A stretch of 64,000 nt of DNA from Pannonibacter phragmitetus_B (GTDB lineage: Bacteria > Pseudomonadota > Alphaproteobacteria > Rhizobiales > Stappiaceae), in the NCBI RefSeq assembly GCF_050510895.1, contig NZ_JBNINT010000001.1:434001-498000 (forward strand), read 5' to 3'. The notes beneath the pieces were generated by a model. The model did not search any database. It saw only the letters and a list, made by a program, of their open reading frames with translations, and was not told where the DNA came from. Positions 43,527-56,302 of this stretch are shown here, one piece after another. The translations under genes and the position numbers were made by a program. Each line of letters begins with the position of its first letter. Positions within the stretch are counted from its first letter, which is position 1.

Positions 43527-45245
43527 TCATCCTGCCGGGCCCGCCGCTGTTCCCTGCTGCAGTTGCACCCGGTGCCTGGTTTTCAGCAGCCGGAGTGTGG
43601 CTTCCGCTTCCTGGTTCATCCGCTCTCCTGTCCATGACAGGGCGGAGGCCATGATGCTGGCAACTTCGCCAATACAGGCGTCGCTGGCCACTCCTTCGAA
43701 TGCCATCAGCGTGCGCCGGAGGATCATGTCTTCCAGACGCGTAACGCGCTCATTACGAGTGATCCATAGAATTTCTTCCCTTGAATAGCAAGGTGCACTC
43801 TCAAGCCGCGTATCCGGCTGTAGTTCCTGCGCAATCTGCTTTGCCGCCGTGCCGTAACGCTTGATCAGCAGCTCCGCCCGCGCCTGGCTGAGGCCTGAGG
43901 ATGCTGAAATCTGCGTGGCCAGTGCCTTCAGGTCCTGCGCGGTCCTGGGAAACTCCTTGCCGCCGCCAATCGGCAAGGCCGCGGTCGAGACACGGCGCGT
44001 TCCGCCAATGCGGGGCATAACCAGATCGGCGATCTGTTCGGCGCAGGCCCGGTAGGTTGTCCATTTGCCGCCGATCAGGGTCAGCAGCGGTACCTTGCGT
44101 GTGCCGGCGGGCTCAAAGATGCGGAATGTGTGGTCGCGGCTGATCGAGCCTGCCGCACCGCCGGTCTGCCGGGGCAGGGGGCGCACGCCGGAATAGGCAA
44201 AGGCGATATCCTGCCGCCGGGCGCGTGCTCTTGGCAGAACGGTGGCAAGCACCTCGAACAGGTAGTCGATCTCTGCCTCCGAGGTCTCCTTGTCGCCCGG
44301 GTCTTCGGTGCGGATGTCCGTGGTGCCCAGAAGCACGTGCTCGTTGTCCAGCCGGTAGATCAGGCAGGCCCGGTGATCCGGCGTTTCAAAGTAGAGCATG
44401 ACGTCACCAAGACCTGCTGCAAGGTCAGGGCGTTTCAGCACCAGATGCGAGCCGCGCGTGCCGCCGGTCAGCCGTTCGGTAACGCCAAGGTTTGCATCCA
44501 CCTCGTCGATCCAGGCCCCGGCGCAGTTGATGATGAAGCGGCAGGTCTTTCGGAAGATCCGGCCCGTGAGCACATCCTCCAGCAGGGCTGTATCCCCTTC
44601 GATTCCCGCAAGCCGGACATAGGGAAGCGCAAGGCTTCCCGCGCAGTCTTTCTCCGCATCCGCCGCCAACTCCAGCGTCAGCCGCTCCGGGCTGGTGATC
44701 CTAGCGTCAAAATACTCGGCGACGATCTTGATGTTGCCCGCAAGACCCGGAACCGTATCCAGCGCGTTCTTCCGGTTGACCAGTCTGTGCCGGGGCATGG
44801 AACGGTTGCGGTTGCTGAAACTGTCGAAGATGGTGAGGCCGAGCTTCAGGATCAGCGCGCCCTTGGGGCCTGGATCCTTCATAAGGCGCAGGAAACGCAA
44901 GCCCGCCTGCACGGTTCCTCCTGCCCAGGACAGGGCAGGCACCCAGACACGGATCGGGCTGACCTGATGCGGGGCATTCAGCAGCAGGCTGTCGCGCTCT
45001 TCCACGGACTCGCGCACCAGTTTGAACTCGCCCTGCTCCAGATAGCGCAATCCGCCATGGATCAGCCGCGAAGGCGCAGCGGATGTGCCGCTGCAGAAAT
45101 CGCCCATGTCGACAAGCGTTGCGCCGATGCCCTGTGCGGCGAGATCGCGGAACACGCCAACGCCGTTGATGCCCCCACCGATGATAAGGATATCGCCGCT
45201 CTCCCCGCCTTCCAGCGCCTGCAGCGCCTCTTCCCTATGTCTCAT
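43527..45245 (-). CDS. glpD: FAD-dependent glycerol-3-phosphate dehydrogenase family protein
   Basis: 572 residues. FAD motif ILIIGGGINGVGVFRDLAAQG, GTSAAPSRLIHGGLRYLEQG, GTRGSHLVLKRPDL and GVRPL..GKWTTYR match GlpD, plus the C-terminal helical cap. It oxidises sn-glycerol 3-phosphate (or, in the EryB branch, erythritol phosphate) and feeds the quinone pool. With a non-GlpK kinase beside it, an erythritol-like substrate cannot be excluded. Start at ATG 45245 with GGAGGA upstream. Divergent from the kinase operon. Confidence 0.85.
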   Translation of the reverse strand: MRHREEALQALEGGESGDILIIGGGINGVGVFRDLAAQGIGATLVDMGDFCSGTSAAPSRLIHGGLRYLEQGEFKLVRESVEERDSLLLNAPHQVSPIRVWVPALSWAGGTVQAGLRFLRLMKDPGPKGALILKLGLTIFDSFSNRNRSMPRHRLVNRKNALDTVPGLAGNIKIVAEYFDARITSPERLTLELAADAEKDCAGSLALPYVRLAGIEGDTALLEDVLTGRIFRKTCRFIINCAGAWIDEVDANLGVTERLTGGTRGSHLVLKRPDLAAGLGDVMLYFETPDHRACLIYRLDNEHVLLGTTDIRTEDPGDKETSEAEIDYLFEVLATVLPRARARRQDIAFAYSGVRPLPRQTGGAAGSISRDHTFRIFEPAGTRKVPLLTLIGGKWTTYRACAEQIADLVMPRIGGTRRVSTAALPIGGGKEFPRTAQDLKALATQISASSGLSQARAELLIKRYGTAAKQIAQELQPDTRLESAPCYSREEILWITRNERVTRLEDMILRRTLMAFEGVASDACIGEVASIMASALSWTGERMNQEAEATLRLLKTRHRVQLQQGTAAGPAG

Positions 45246-45360
45246 GCTCTGTCCTCCCGGTTTGCCGCTACGCTGCCCCTTGCCCGTCCTCCCGGAACAA
45301 GTGACGCAAGGCGTATTGACAGGTCTGATCAACTCGCCTAGCCTCAACTTATTATAACAA

Positions 45361-45402
45361 CCTTGCTTCAAGCAAGGGCGCAAACGGCCTCAGATGGCCG
45401 TT
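45361..45402. promoter_or_regulatory. symmetrical elements in the glpD/kinase promoter region
   Basis: CCTTGCTT-C-AAGCAAGG (45361-45377) is a perfect 17-nt palindrome. AACGGCC-N6-GGCCGTT (45383-45402) is a second inverted repeat. Just left of them ATTATA at 45350-45355 reads TATAAT on the minus strand, a -10 candidate for glpD. The palindrome is the best operator candidate for the GntR/HutC-type regulator. Confidence 0.5.
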
Positions 45403-45458
45403 CGGAGGGATTGCCGGGGGCGGAAGAGGAGCCTCCCGGCGCACGGGAGGAGACTATC

Positions 45459-46958
45459 ATGCGCGAGCGCCTGATCGGCATCGACGCCGGTGGAACTATG
45501 ACCAAAGCGGCCATGTTCGATCTCGACGGAAACGAGATTGCCTGTCGCAGCAGCCCCAACAGGATGCAGTTTCCCAAGCCGGGCTGGACAGAACGGGACC
45601 CCGATGCCATGTGGCAGGCTGCCTGCTCCGCCATTCGTGATCTGCTGGAAATCACCGGCACCCCCTGAGGATGTGGTTGGCGTGACGCCGTCAGGCTATG
45701 GCGCGGGAGCTTACTTCATCGACCGTGACCTGAAGCCGGTCCGTCCGGGACTTGTCTCGACGGACACGCGCACGCTTCCCTAATCGAGGAGATGCGCGGC
45801 ACCGGCGAGATGGCAGAGGTGGACCGGCTGGTGGGCGCAAGGATGTTTGCCACCCACGCCATTCCGCTGCTGCGCTGGTTCGACCGGTATGAACCGGATC
45901 TTTTCGACCGCACCTGCAAGCTGGTCTTCTGCAAGGACTTCATCCGTGCCCGGCTGACGGGGCAGGTCTCGACGGACCCCACCGATGGCGGCATTGCCGG
46001 GATCTTCGATCTGGCTGCCAACCGGTATGCTGCTGATGCCCTTGCCGCTGGCGGCGTGTCGCGCTGGCTGGACAAGCTGCCGGACGTTGGCCCTTCCATT
46101 GATGTTGCGGGGCATGTCACAGCGGAAGCTGCACGCCAGACGGGCCTCCGGGAAGGCACACCGGTGATCCGTGGTGTGGTTGATGTGACTGGTTCTGCCC
46201 TCGCTTCCGGTGTCACCAGCCCGGACCTTATCTCCGTGGTGGCGGGTACATTCAGCATCAATTCCATCATTCTCGATCAGCCACTGTTGACGCCGCCGCC
46301 GTTCATTCAGTCGTCCTTCCCTGTCGGGAACCGCTTCATTGCCACGGAAGGGGCGGCGACGTCTGCCAGCAATGTGGAGTGGATCTTCTCCACCCTGCTG
46401 GAAGCCGAAGGCGCGCGGGCCAAGGCCATGGGCTCATCCATCTATGAAGTCGGCAACAAGCTCGTGGCCGAGGCGATGGAGCGGGACAACGATATCCTGT
46501 TCCTGCCTTTCCTCTATGGCGGGCCTTCACATGTGCCCGGCGGCATCATCGGGCTTTGCGCCCGCCACACCCTTGGCGACGTGCTGCGTGCGGCTTTCGA
46601 GGGCGTGGTTTTTGCCCACAAGACGGATATCGACCGCCTGCTGCCGCAGGACGCAGCCATGCGGCCGAAGGTCGCCCGCATGGCTGGCGGGGCGTCCAAG
46701 TCGGGGCAGTGGTGCCAGATGTTCGCCGACGCGCTGAACACGCGGGTCGAGGTAGCCGACGGCTCCGAGTTCGGGGCCAAGGCAGGTGCCATCTGCGCAG
46801 CTGTCGCCCTTGGGCACCATGCGGATCTCGGCACAGCAGCGCAAAGGATGGTGCGTGTCTCGCGCAGCTACGATCCCCAGCCAGACCGCAACCAGGCTCT
46901 GGCCCGTAAACTGACGGCCTACAAAGCCGTCGTCGAAAGCCTCGCGGCACTTCACTGA
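45459..46958 (+). CDS. FGGY-family carbohydrate kinase (frame breaks at 45661-45665 and 45778-45780)
   Basis: About 500 residues in one gene when two breaks are bridged. N-terminal LIGIDAGGTMTKAAMFDLDG is the FGGY phosphate-1 motif; SGYGAGAYFIDRDLKPVRPG and FLPFLYGGPSHVPGG, then ARMAGGASKSGQWCQMFADA, follow the order of xylulose/erythritol kinases rather than GlpK. The breaks sit at a C5 run (45661, two C missing or one extra) and a C3 run (45778, one C missing). The start ATG 45459 has GGGAGGAG. It probably phosphorylates a polyol imported by the downstream ABC system. Confidence 0.8.
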
Positions 46959-46990
46959 TGCCGCTTCACCCCACCCGTCTTCTCTGATGA

Positions 46991-48767
46991 ATGGACCGGA
47001 CAATGGCGCATATTGGCGACTTGATATCTGAAATGCTGGCACAATACGGGGTCGAACTGGTGTTCGGCATGCCCGGCGGCCAGACCACGGCCTTGCATGA
47101 CGGCATCTCCCGCAGGACGGACCGTATCCGCCACGTGCTGATGCGCGACGAGCGTAACGCTGCCTATGCGGCGGACGCCTATGCCCGGCTGACCGGCAAG
47201 CCCGGCGTCTGTGACGTGACGGTTGGCCCCGGCGCCAACCTGCTCTCGGCTGGATTCCTGGAGGCGTTGAATGCGTCGATCCCCATGGTCGGCATCATCG
47301 GCGAACTGCCGCTCGACTGGCTGACACTGAAGGAAAAGGGCATTGCCAGCCAGGGCTTTGATCAGCTCAAGTTCTTCCAGTCCATCTCCAAGAATGCCTG
47401 GCTGGTGCCGTCAGTCTCAGCCCTGCCGGAAATCATCCGCACGGCCTTCCGCACCGCCGTCGCCCCCGTCCGGGGCCGGTCGCCATCATCATTCCGCATG
47501 ACATTTTCGATGCTGAATGGGACGAGGATGTTCTGAAGCCCGTGGTGGATGAGCGCTCGATCCATATTCCCTACCTGCGCTCAGTGCCGGTGGCCTCCGA
47601 AATTGACAAGGCGCTGGATCTGATTGCCAAGGCGAAACGTCCGGCTCTGGTCTGCGGCGGCGGCGTGCATGGGTCTGATGCAGCGCAGGAGGTGACTGCC
47701 TTTGCCGACCGGTTCAACGGGCTTGTCGTGACATCTCTGTCTGGCAAGGGTTCGGTGCCTGAGACAAAGGATTACGCGGCCGGTATCCTCAATCCGCTCG
47801 GCTCCTGGGCGGCAATCGAATTGATCAAGGAAGCGGATCTCGTCATCTGGTGCGGCTCCAAGGCCAGCCAGAACACGGCGATGAACTGGACGCTGCCCCT
47901 GCCGGAACAGGCCACGATCGTCATCGATGCCGATCCGCTGGAGCATGGCCGCACTTTCCGCCCGACCGTTTCGCTCTATGGCGACGTGCGTGAAACCATC
48001 AAGCTTCTCGCAGCCGGCCAGCAGCCGGGTGAGAACGTGGAGTGGAAGGCGCGGATTGCGGCCGTGAAGGCCGAGGGCGAGGCCGCCAAGCAGCTGGAAA
48101 TCGCCTCCGAGGAGATCCCGCTGTCGCCGCCGCGCATCATGGAGGCTGTCGGCCGGCGTCTCTGCGAGGATGATATCGTCGTGTCCGATGCCAGCTTCTC
48201 CGCCGGCTGGATCGGCGGTTACATTCCGGCGCGCAAGCCGGGCGCAACTTCCTTTATGCCCGCGGCCAGGGCGGGCTTGGCTATTCTGTGCCCGGAGCCA
48301 TTGGTGCGGCGGCGACAAGGCCCGAGGCCCGGGTGGTCACGGTGTCGGGCGACGGCGCTTTCTCTTACACCATCGGCGAGCTTGCGACGCAGCTTCAGCA
48401 GAACCAGCGCGTGGTCAACATCGTTCTCAACAACGGGCGCCTCGGCTGGATCCAGCTCTGGCAGCAGCTTTACTTCGGCAATGTCCAGTCGGCTTTGCTG
48501 GAAACGCAGAGTGCACGGCCGGGGTTTGCGGCAGCCAGTGCCGGGCTCGGCCTGCTCGGGATCTATGTCGAGACGCCCGATCAGATCGAGGCGGCCCTGG
48601 ATCAGGCCTTTGCTCATGACGGCCCCTCCGTCGTGGAGTTCCGCATCAACGATCTGGCCACACCGATACACAGCTTCAAACGGCGGCTGAAAGAAGGCGG
48701 CCAGATCCGCCCGCGTCCGGGCACCGTCTACAAGCTGAGAGACTGGAAGATTTCACCGGAGCTTTGA
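46991..48767 (+). CDS. thiamine diphosphate-dependent enzyme, acetolactate synthase-like (two frame breaks)
   Basis: About 592 residues read across breaks at the G4 run 47472-47475 and the G3 run 48240-48242. The N-terminal domain has YGVELVFGMPGGQTTALHDG and the ThDP-activating glutamate in MRDERNAAYAADAYARLTGK. The central domain has LICGG-type residues (ALVCGGGVHGSDAA), and the C-terminal ThDP-binding motif GDGAFSYTIGELAT ends with NIVLNNGRLGWI. It belongs to the ALS/benzoylformate decarboxylase superfamily; the reaction is unknown. Its position inside a polyol transport operon is unusual. ATG 47003 is an alternative start. Confidence 0.8.
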
Positions 48768-48774
48768 TGGATGC

Positions 48775-48801
48775 GGGACCCTCTCTGGAGGGGAGGGTCC
48801 C
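48775..48801 (+). terminator. hairpin between the ThDP enzyme gene and glpS
   Basis: GGGACCCTC, loop, GAGGGTCCC: a 9-bp perfect stem extendable by G-U pairs, immediately after the ThDP enzyme stop and 45 nt before glpS. No T-tract. It is a likely processing or attenuation site separating enzyme genes from transporter genes. Confidence 0.5.
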
Positions 48802-48846
48802 TATGCCTGCCGCTGGCATCACCAGCACCTTTGGGAGGAGGATGGC

Positions 48847-49928
48847 ATGCTTGAACTGCGCAATGTCTGCAGGAGCGCCGGTGCGACCGAATATATCACC
48901 GATGTCTCGATGACACTCGAAAGCGGCTCGCTGAATGTGCTGCTTGGCCCGACGCTGGCCGGGAAAACATCCCTGATGCGGCTGATGGCCGGGCTGGATG
49001 TGCCCACATCCGGCACCATTCACATGGGCGGGAAGGATGTGACCGGCATGCCGGTGCAGCGCCGCAATGTGGCGATGGTCTATCAGCAATTCATCAATTA
49101 CCCGTCGCTGACGGTTTACGAGAACATCGCTTCACCCCTGAGGGTGCAGAAGAGAGACAAGGCAGAGATTGACCGATCCGTGCGCTGGGCGGCTGAGCTG
49201 ATGCGGCTGACGCCTTATCTTGACCGAACGCCGCTGAACCTGTCCGGCGGCCAGCAGCAGCGCACGGCACTGGCCCGGGCTATCGTCAAGAACGCGAGCC
49301 TCGTGCTGCTGGACGAGCCGCTGGCCAACCTCGACTACAAGCTGCGCGAAGAGTTGCGCGAGGAACTGCCCCGCATTTTTGCCGAGACGGGGGCAATCTT
49401 TGTCTATGCGACCACTGAGCCGCAGGAGGCGCTGCTGCTGGGCGGCAACACGGCAGTGCTGCATGAAGGCCGTGTGGCCCAGTTTGGCCGGACGATTGAT
49501 GTCTTCCGCTCCCCAGTAAACCTCCGCTCGGCGCGAACCTTCGCGGACCCGCCGCTCAACACGCTGGTGATGGAGAAGCGCGGTGGTCATCTGACCCACC
49601 CCTGCGGGCTGTCGGTGCCGTTGCCGGTCTCCCTCTCGCACATCGCTGATGGCACCTACACCGCAGGCCTGCAGCCGCATCACCTGAGCCTAGGGCGCAA
49701 GACGCCTGCCTCCCATCTCATCGAGGCGCAGGTTCTGGTGACGGAGATCACCGGCTCGGAAAGTTTCATCCATGTGGCCTTTGCCGGTCAGGACTGGGTG
49801 ATCCTGACGGAGGGGTTCAGGAACACGATCCGGAGGAAGTCATCCAGGTCGGCTTCGAGGCATCTGATCTGATGATCTTCGATGCGGATGGCCTTGCCGT
49901 CGAGCACAGGGCGGCAAAGGCCGCATAA
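48847..49928 (+). CDS. glpS: glycerol-type ABC transporter ATPase GlpS (frame break at 49812-49815)
   Basis: About 360 residues. Walker A GPTLAGKTS (34-42), canonical signature LSGGQ (132-136) and Walker B LVLLDEP (152-158) are present. The H-loop histidine is replaced: the segment reads YATTEPQEA, with Thr190 where MalK-type ATPases have His. A C-terminal TOBE-like domain follows. One extra G at 49812-49815 restores the conserved tail and moves the stop to 49928; as read it ends at 49872. It pairs with GlpT in a heterodimer; see the finding on complementary degeneracy. Confidence 0.86.
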
Positions 49929-49941
49929 GGGAGGACAGGAC

Positions 49942-51012
49942 ATGGCAGAAATCAGCTTCGACCGTATCCGCCACGCCTACCGCCCGAACCCGGAAAAGCC
50001 TGAGGACTTCGCCCTGCGCGAAATCAATCACGCCTTCCGCGATGGCGGGGCCTATGCCCTGCTGGGGCCGTCCGGCTGTGGCAAAACCACATTGCTCAAC
50101 ATCATCTCCGGACTGCTGCACCCCTCGCATGGGCGGCTCAGGTTCGGCGGGCGTGACGTCACGGATCTGTCCACCCAGGAGCGCAACATTGCGCAGGTGT
50201 TCCAGTTTCCCGTCGTCTACGACACCATGAGCGTTTACGACAATCTCGCCTTCCCCTTGCGCAACCGCAAGGTCGAGCCGGGGCTGATCGATGCCAAGGT
50301 GCGCGAGACGCTGGAAATGGTCGGACTGTCCGGCCGGGCGGACCGCAAGGCGCAGCGGCTGACGGCGGACGAAAAGCAGAAGATCTCGCTCGGGCGCGGG
50401 TTGGTGCGGGCGGATGTGAATGCGATTCTCTTCGATGAGCCGCTGACGGTCATCGACCCGCATATGAAGTGGGAGCTGCGCTCGCAGCTGAAGAAGCTTC
50501 ACCGCCGCTTTGGCTACACCATGGTCTATGTCACCCATGACCAGACCGAGGCCCTGACTTTCGCCGATGAAGTGGTGGTCATGTACGAAGGGCAGGTGGT
50601 GCAGATCGGCACGCCGGCAGAGCTGTTCGAGCGGCCCATGCACACCTTCGTCGGCTATTTCATCGGCTCGCCGGGCATGAACCTGCTGCCCGTGGCCGTG
50701 GACGGGCGCACCGCCCGCATCGGCGCGCATCAGATCGAGCTTCCGCATGGCGTGCAAGGCCTGCCTCCGGGCAGGACCGATCTCGGCGTACGGCCGGAAT
50801 ACACCCGTATTTCGGATCAGGGCATTCCGGTGCAAATCCGCAAAGTGGAAGACGTGGGCCGCCGCCGCATCGTGCGCGCGGTTCTGGATGGCCGCGAGAT
50901 CGCAGCCGTTGCCCATGAGCACGAACCCCTGCCTGCATCGCCCCATGTGCAGTTCGCACCGGGCGGTATCAATCTCTACGCCAATTCCTGGCGTGTCGAG
51001 CTGGGAGCCTGA
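49942..51012 (+). CDS. glpT: glycerol-type ABC transporter ATPase GlpT
   Basis: 356 residues. Walker A GPSGCGKTT (42-50), Q-loop FQFP, Walker B AILFDEP (161-167) and H-loop His199 (VTHDQTEA) are canonical. The ABC signature is degenerate: LTADEKQ (140-146) replaces LSGGQ. A TOBE domain occupies the C-terminus. The start ATG 49942 has GGAGGA upstream. Along with GlpS it powers the GlpPQ permease. Confidence 0.9.
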   Translation: MAEISFDRIRHAYRPNPEKPEDFALREINHAFRDGGAYALLGPSGCGKTTLLNIISGLLHPSHGRLRFGGRDVTDLSTQERNIAQVFQFPVVYDTMSVYDNLAFPLRNRKVEPGLIDAKVRETLEMVGLSGRADRKAQRLTADEKQKISLGRGLVRADVNAILFDEPLTVIDPHMKWELRSQLKKLHRRFGYTMVYVTHDQTEALTFADEVVVMYEGQVVQIGTPAELFERPMHTFVGYFIGSPGMNLLPVAVDGRTARIGAHQIELPHGVQGLPPGRTDLGVRPEYTRISDQGIPVQIRKVEDVGRRRIVRAVLDGREIAAVAHEHEPLPASPHVQFAPGGINLYANSWRVELGA

Positions 51013-51015
51013 CCC

Positions 51016-51885
51016 ATGGAAAAAACCTGGAACAACAAGGCCTGGTTCCTCGTGCTGCCAGTGCTTCTCCTCGTCGCCTTCTCAGCGGTCATTCCGCTGA
51101 TGACGGTGGTCAACTATTCGGTTCAGGACACGTTCGGAAACAACGAGTTTTTCTGGGCCGGGACGGAATGGTTCAGGGAGGTGCTGGCCTCGAACCGCTT
51201 CTGGGAATCCATGGCCCGCAACCTTCTGTTCTCGGCCATTGTTCTTCTGGTCGAGATCCCGCTCGGCATCATCATTGCCCTCAACATGCCTAAACGCGGC
51301 CTGGGTGTGCCCTTCTGCCTGGTGTTCATGTCCTTGCCGCTGCTCATCCCGTGGAATGTGGTGGGGACGATCTGGCAGCTGTTTGCCCGCACGGATGTTG
51401 GCCTGTTCGGTTCTGTGATGACCTCGCTCGGCTTCGACTACAACTATGGCCGTGACACGCTGGATGCCTGGTTCACCATCGTCCTCATGGATGTGTGGCA
51501 CTGGACCAGTCTTGTGGTGCTGCTGTGCTACGCCGGGCTCATGTCAATCCCCGATGCCTATTATCAGGCGGCCAAGATCGACGGCGCCTCGCGCTGGAGC
51601 GTGTTCCGCTTCATCCAGCTGCCCAAGCTCAACCGGGTGCTTCAGATCGCCATCCTGCTGCGCTTCATGGACTCCTTCATGATCTACACCGAGCCCTTCG
51701 TCATCACCGGCGGCGGACCGGGCAGCGTCACGACATTCCTGTCCATCGACCTTGTGAAGATGGCTGTCGGCCAGTTCGACCTGGGGCCGGCCTCGGCCAT
51801 GTCGATCATCTACTTCCTGATCGTGCTGCTGGTGTCCTGGGTGTTCTACACCGTCACCACCCAGCCCGATGAAGACCGGACCTGA
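51016..51885 (+). CDS. glpP: glycerol-type ABC transporter permease GlpP
   Basis: 289 residues, six membrane helices, MalF-like permease. The EAA loop is visible as DAYYQAAKIDGASRWSVFRF. GPGSVTTFLSIDLVK and the end VFYTVTTQPDEDRT fit this family. It begins 3 nt after glpT and lies 10 nt before the second permease. Forms the membrane channel with GlpQ. Confidence 0.9.
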   Translation: MEKTWNNKAWFLVLPVLLLVAFSAVIPLMTVVNYSVQDTFGNNEFFWAGTEWFREVLASNRFWESMARNLLFSAIVLLVEIPLGIIIALNMPKRGLGVPFCLVFMSLPLLIPWNVVGTIWQLFARTDVGLFGSVMTSLGFDYNYGRDTLDAWFTIVLMDVWHWTSLVVLLCYAGLMSIPDAYYQAAKIDGASRWSVFRFIQLPKLNRVLQIAILLRFMDSFMIYTEPFVITGGGPGSVTTFLSIDLVKMAVGQFDLGPASAMSIIYFLIVLLVSWVFYTVTTQPDEDRT

Positions 51886-51895
51886 GGAGCTCCCC

Positions 51896-52795
<900 letters not shown>

Positions 52796-52797
52796 TC

Positions 52798-53082
52798 ATG
52801 ATCGATCTCAGCTGGATGGCCTGGACCTGGCAGACGGCCGCGTTCTTCATCCTGATCGGGCTGCTGCTCGCTGGCATGGGCATCTGGGAATATGTCTCGC
52901 CCGGCGGCAGCCCGCGCTACGGCATCCTGCGCATGACGACGACGCGCGGAGACCGGTTGTTCATATCGCTGCTTGGCAGCGCTTTCATCAACATAGCCTG
53001 GCTTGGCTTCGGCGGCCCGGATCTGTGGTGGGCTCTCGCACTCTCGGTTGTCTACGCCATAGGCGTATTCCGCTTCGTTTAG
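52798..53082 (+). CDS. glpU: DUF2160 small membrane protein (GlpU-like)
   Basis: 94 residues with about three hydrophobic segments (8-30, 56-72, 74-92) and the DUF2160 hallmark WEYVSPGGSPRYGILRMTTT. It lies between the permease and binding-protein genes, exactly where GlpU sits in rhizobial glycerol transporter operons. Its role in transport is unknown. This placement strongly supports the Glp assignment of the whole transporter. Confidence 0.88.
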   Translation: MIDLSWMAWTWQTAAFFILIGLLLAGMGIWEYVSPGGSPRYGILRMTTTRGDRLFISLLGSAFINIAWLGFGGPDLWWALALSVVYAIGVFRFV

Positions 53083-53147
53083 CGAGTAGGGACCCGGCGG
53101 AGCACTCTGCCGGGGGAGTGATGGTGCATACGCTATGGGAGGAAAAC

Positions 53148-54872
<1,725 letters not shown>

Positions 54873-54900
54873 CCGGGACCATTCCGGTCTGATGTCTCTG

Positions 54901-54933
54901 ACGGCCAGGATGTTTCCAGCATTCTGGCCGTTT
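54901..54933 (+). terminator. rho-independent terminator after glpV
   Basis: ACGGCCAGGATG, a 7-nt loop, CATTCTGGCCGT, then TTTCGCTT: a 12-bp stem with one G-U pair and a short T-rich tail. It lies between glpV and the convergent response-regulator gene, ending the transporter operon. Confidence 0.7.
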
Positions 54934-54950
54934 CGCTTGTCTGGCCGTCC

Positions 54951-56302
54951 TCAGCCTTCCTCATCCCGGCTGATGCCGAGGCGGCGCATTTTTTCCCAAA
55001 GGGTGCTGCGGGAGATGCCGAGGCTGGCAGCGGCGGCGCTGGCGGACCCCTCCGCCTGAGCGAGTGCCGCGATGATATGGGCCTTTTCGGCGGCATCGCG
55101 CACATCGGCAAGGGGTGTCCCCGGATCTGCGGCAGAGGCTTGCGGTGCTGCCGTATCTTGCGCCCTGATGGCGCCTTCGGGAAAGAGATCCGCTTCCGTC
55201 AATGTGCTGCCGCTGCCGAGTGCAACGGCGCGCTCTACGCGGTTGATCAGCTCACGGAAGTTGCCTGGCCAGGCATGCTGTTGTGCGGCCGCCTTGGCTG
55301 CGCCGCTCAACGAAGGTGCGCCAAGGCCCATGCGGGCCGCTGCTTCACCCGCAAGGCGCTCCAGCAGGGCCGGGATTTCATCCCGCCGCGCGCGCAAGGG
55401 CGGCAGCTTGCAGGTGATGACATTGATGCGGAACCACAGGTCTTCGCGGAATGAGCCGCTCGTGGCCATGGCTTCCAGATCCTTGTTGGTTGCGCAGACC
55501 ACCCGTGCCTCGAAGCGCCGGCTCTGGCTGGCACCCAGGCGCCGGAACTCCCGCGTCTCCAGCACCCGCAGCAGCTTCACCTGCAAGGCGGGCGGCAGAT
55601 CGCCGATCTCGTCGAGAAAAAGTGTGCCGTCTTCCGCTTCCTCGAAGAAGCCCCGATGAGCTGCGCCCGCACCGGTGAAAGCGCCGCGCTCGTGGCCAAA
55701 GAGCAGGAATCGGCGAGCTCCGCAGGCAGTGCGCCGCAGTTGACCGGCACGAAGGGCTTGCCCTTGCGCGGCCCTGCCTCATGCACATAGCGGGCTGCCA
55801 CCTCCTTGCCTGAGCCCGTTTCCCCAAGCAGCAGCACAGGCAGATCGATGGCTGCTGCGCGGCGCAAGGTGCTGCCTGCCTTTTCCATGGCAGGGCTGCC
55901 GGAAAAAGGATCTGCGGTGCTGCCTGCCGCATTGCGGCGGCGGCTCGCGATCGTCTGGAGCGTGTCGACAAGGGTATCGAGATCGAAGGGCTTGCTGACG
56001 TAATCGAGCGCCCCGTCGCGCACCAGCCGCACGGCCTGGTCAATGTCGCCATAGGCGGTCATGAAGATCACCGGCACCATGCCACAGCGCTCGAAATGCT
56101 GCCGCATGACGCTTTCGCCATCCCCGTCCGGCAGGCGGATGTCGGACAGGATGATGTCCGGAGCGTCCGTGTCCAAAGCAGCGCGGGCTTCGCTGGCCGA
56201 GCGGGCCCAGCGGACCTTGAAGCCTTCCAGCTCCAGCCGCTGGCGCAGGGAGGCGCCAAGGGTCACGTCGTCCTCGACCACGAGGATGCGGTTTGCGGTC
56301 AT
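54951..56302 (-). CDS. sigma54-dependent response regulator, DctD/NtrC type (frame break at 55706-55707)
   Basis: About 450 residues across one break. Receiver domain with acidic pair EDD (10-12), phosphoacceptor Asp54 and Lys104. AAA+ domain with Walker A GETGSGKEV and, past the break, the sigma54 contact loop GAFTGA. C-terminal Fis-type HTH (SAAAASLGISRSTLWEKMRRLG). One extra base in the GG at 55706-55707 restores ELADSLLFGHERGAFTGAG. It overlaps the kinase gene by 4 nt (ATGA). Its target promoters are unknown; convergent with the glycerol operon. Confidence 0.85.

Noticed and set aside
42054..48767. Gene decay or pseudogene cluster
   Set aside because: All breaks fall at G/C runs with the same direction of error, no other stops or deletions occur, and the proteins are otherwise complete.
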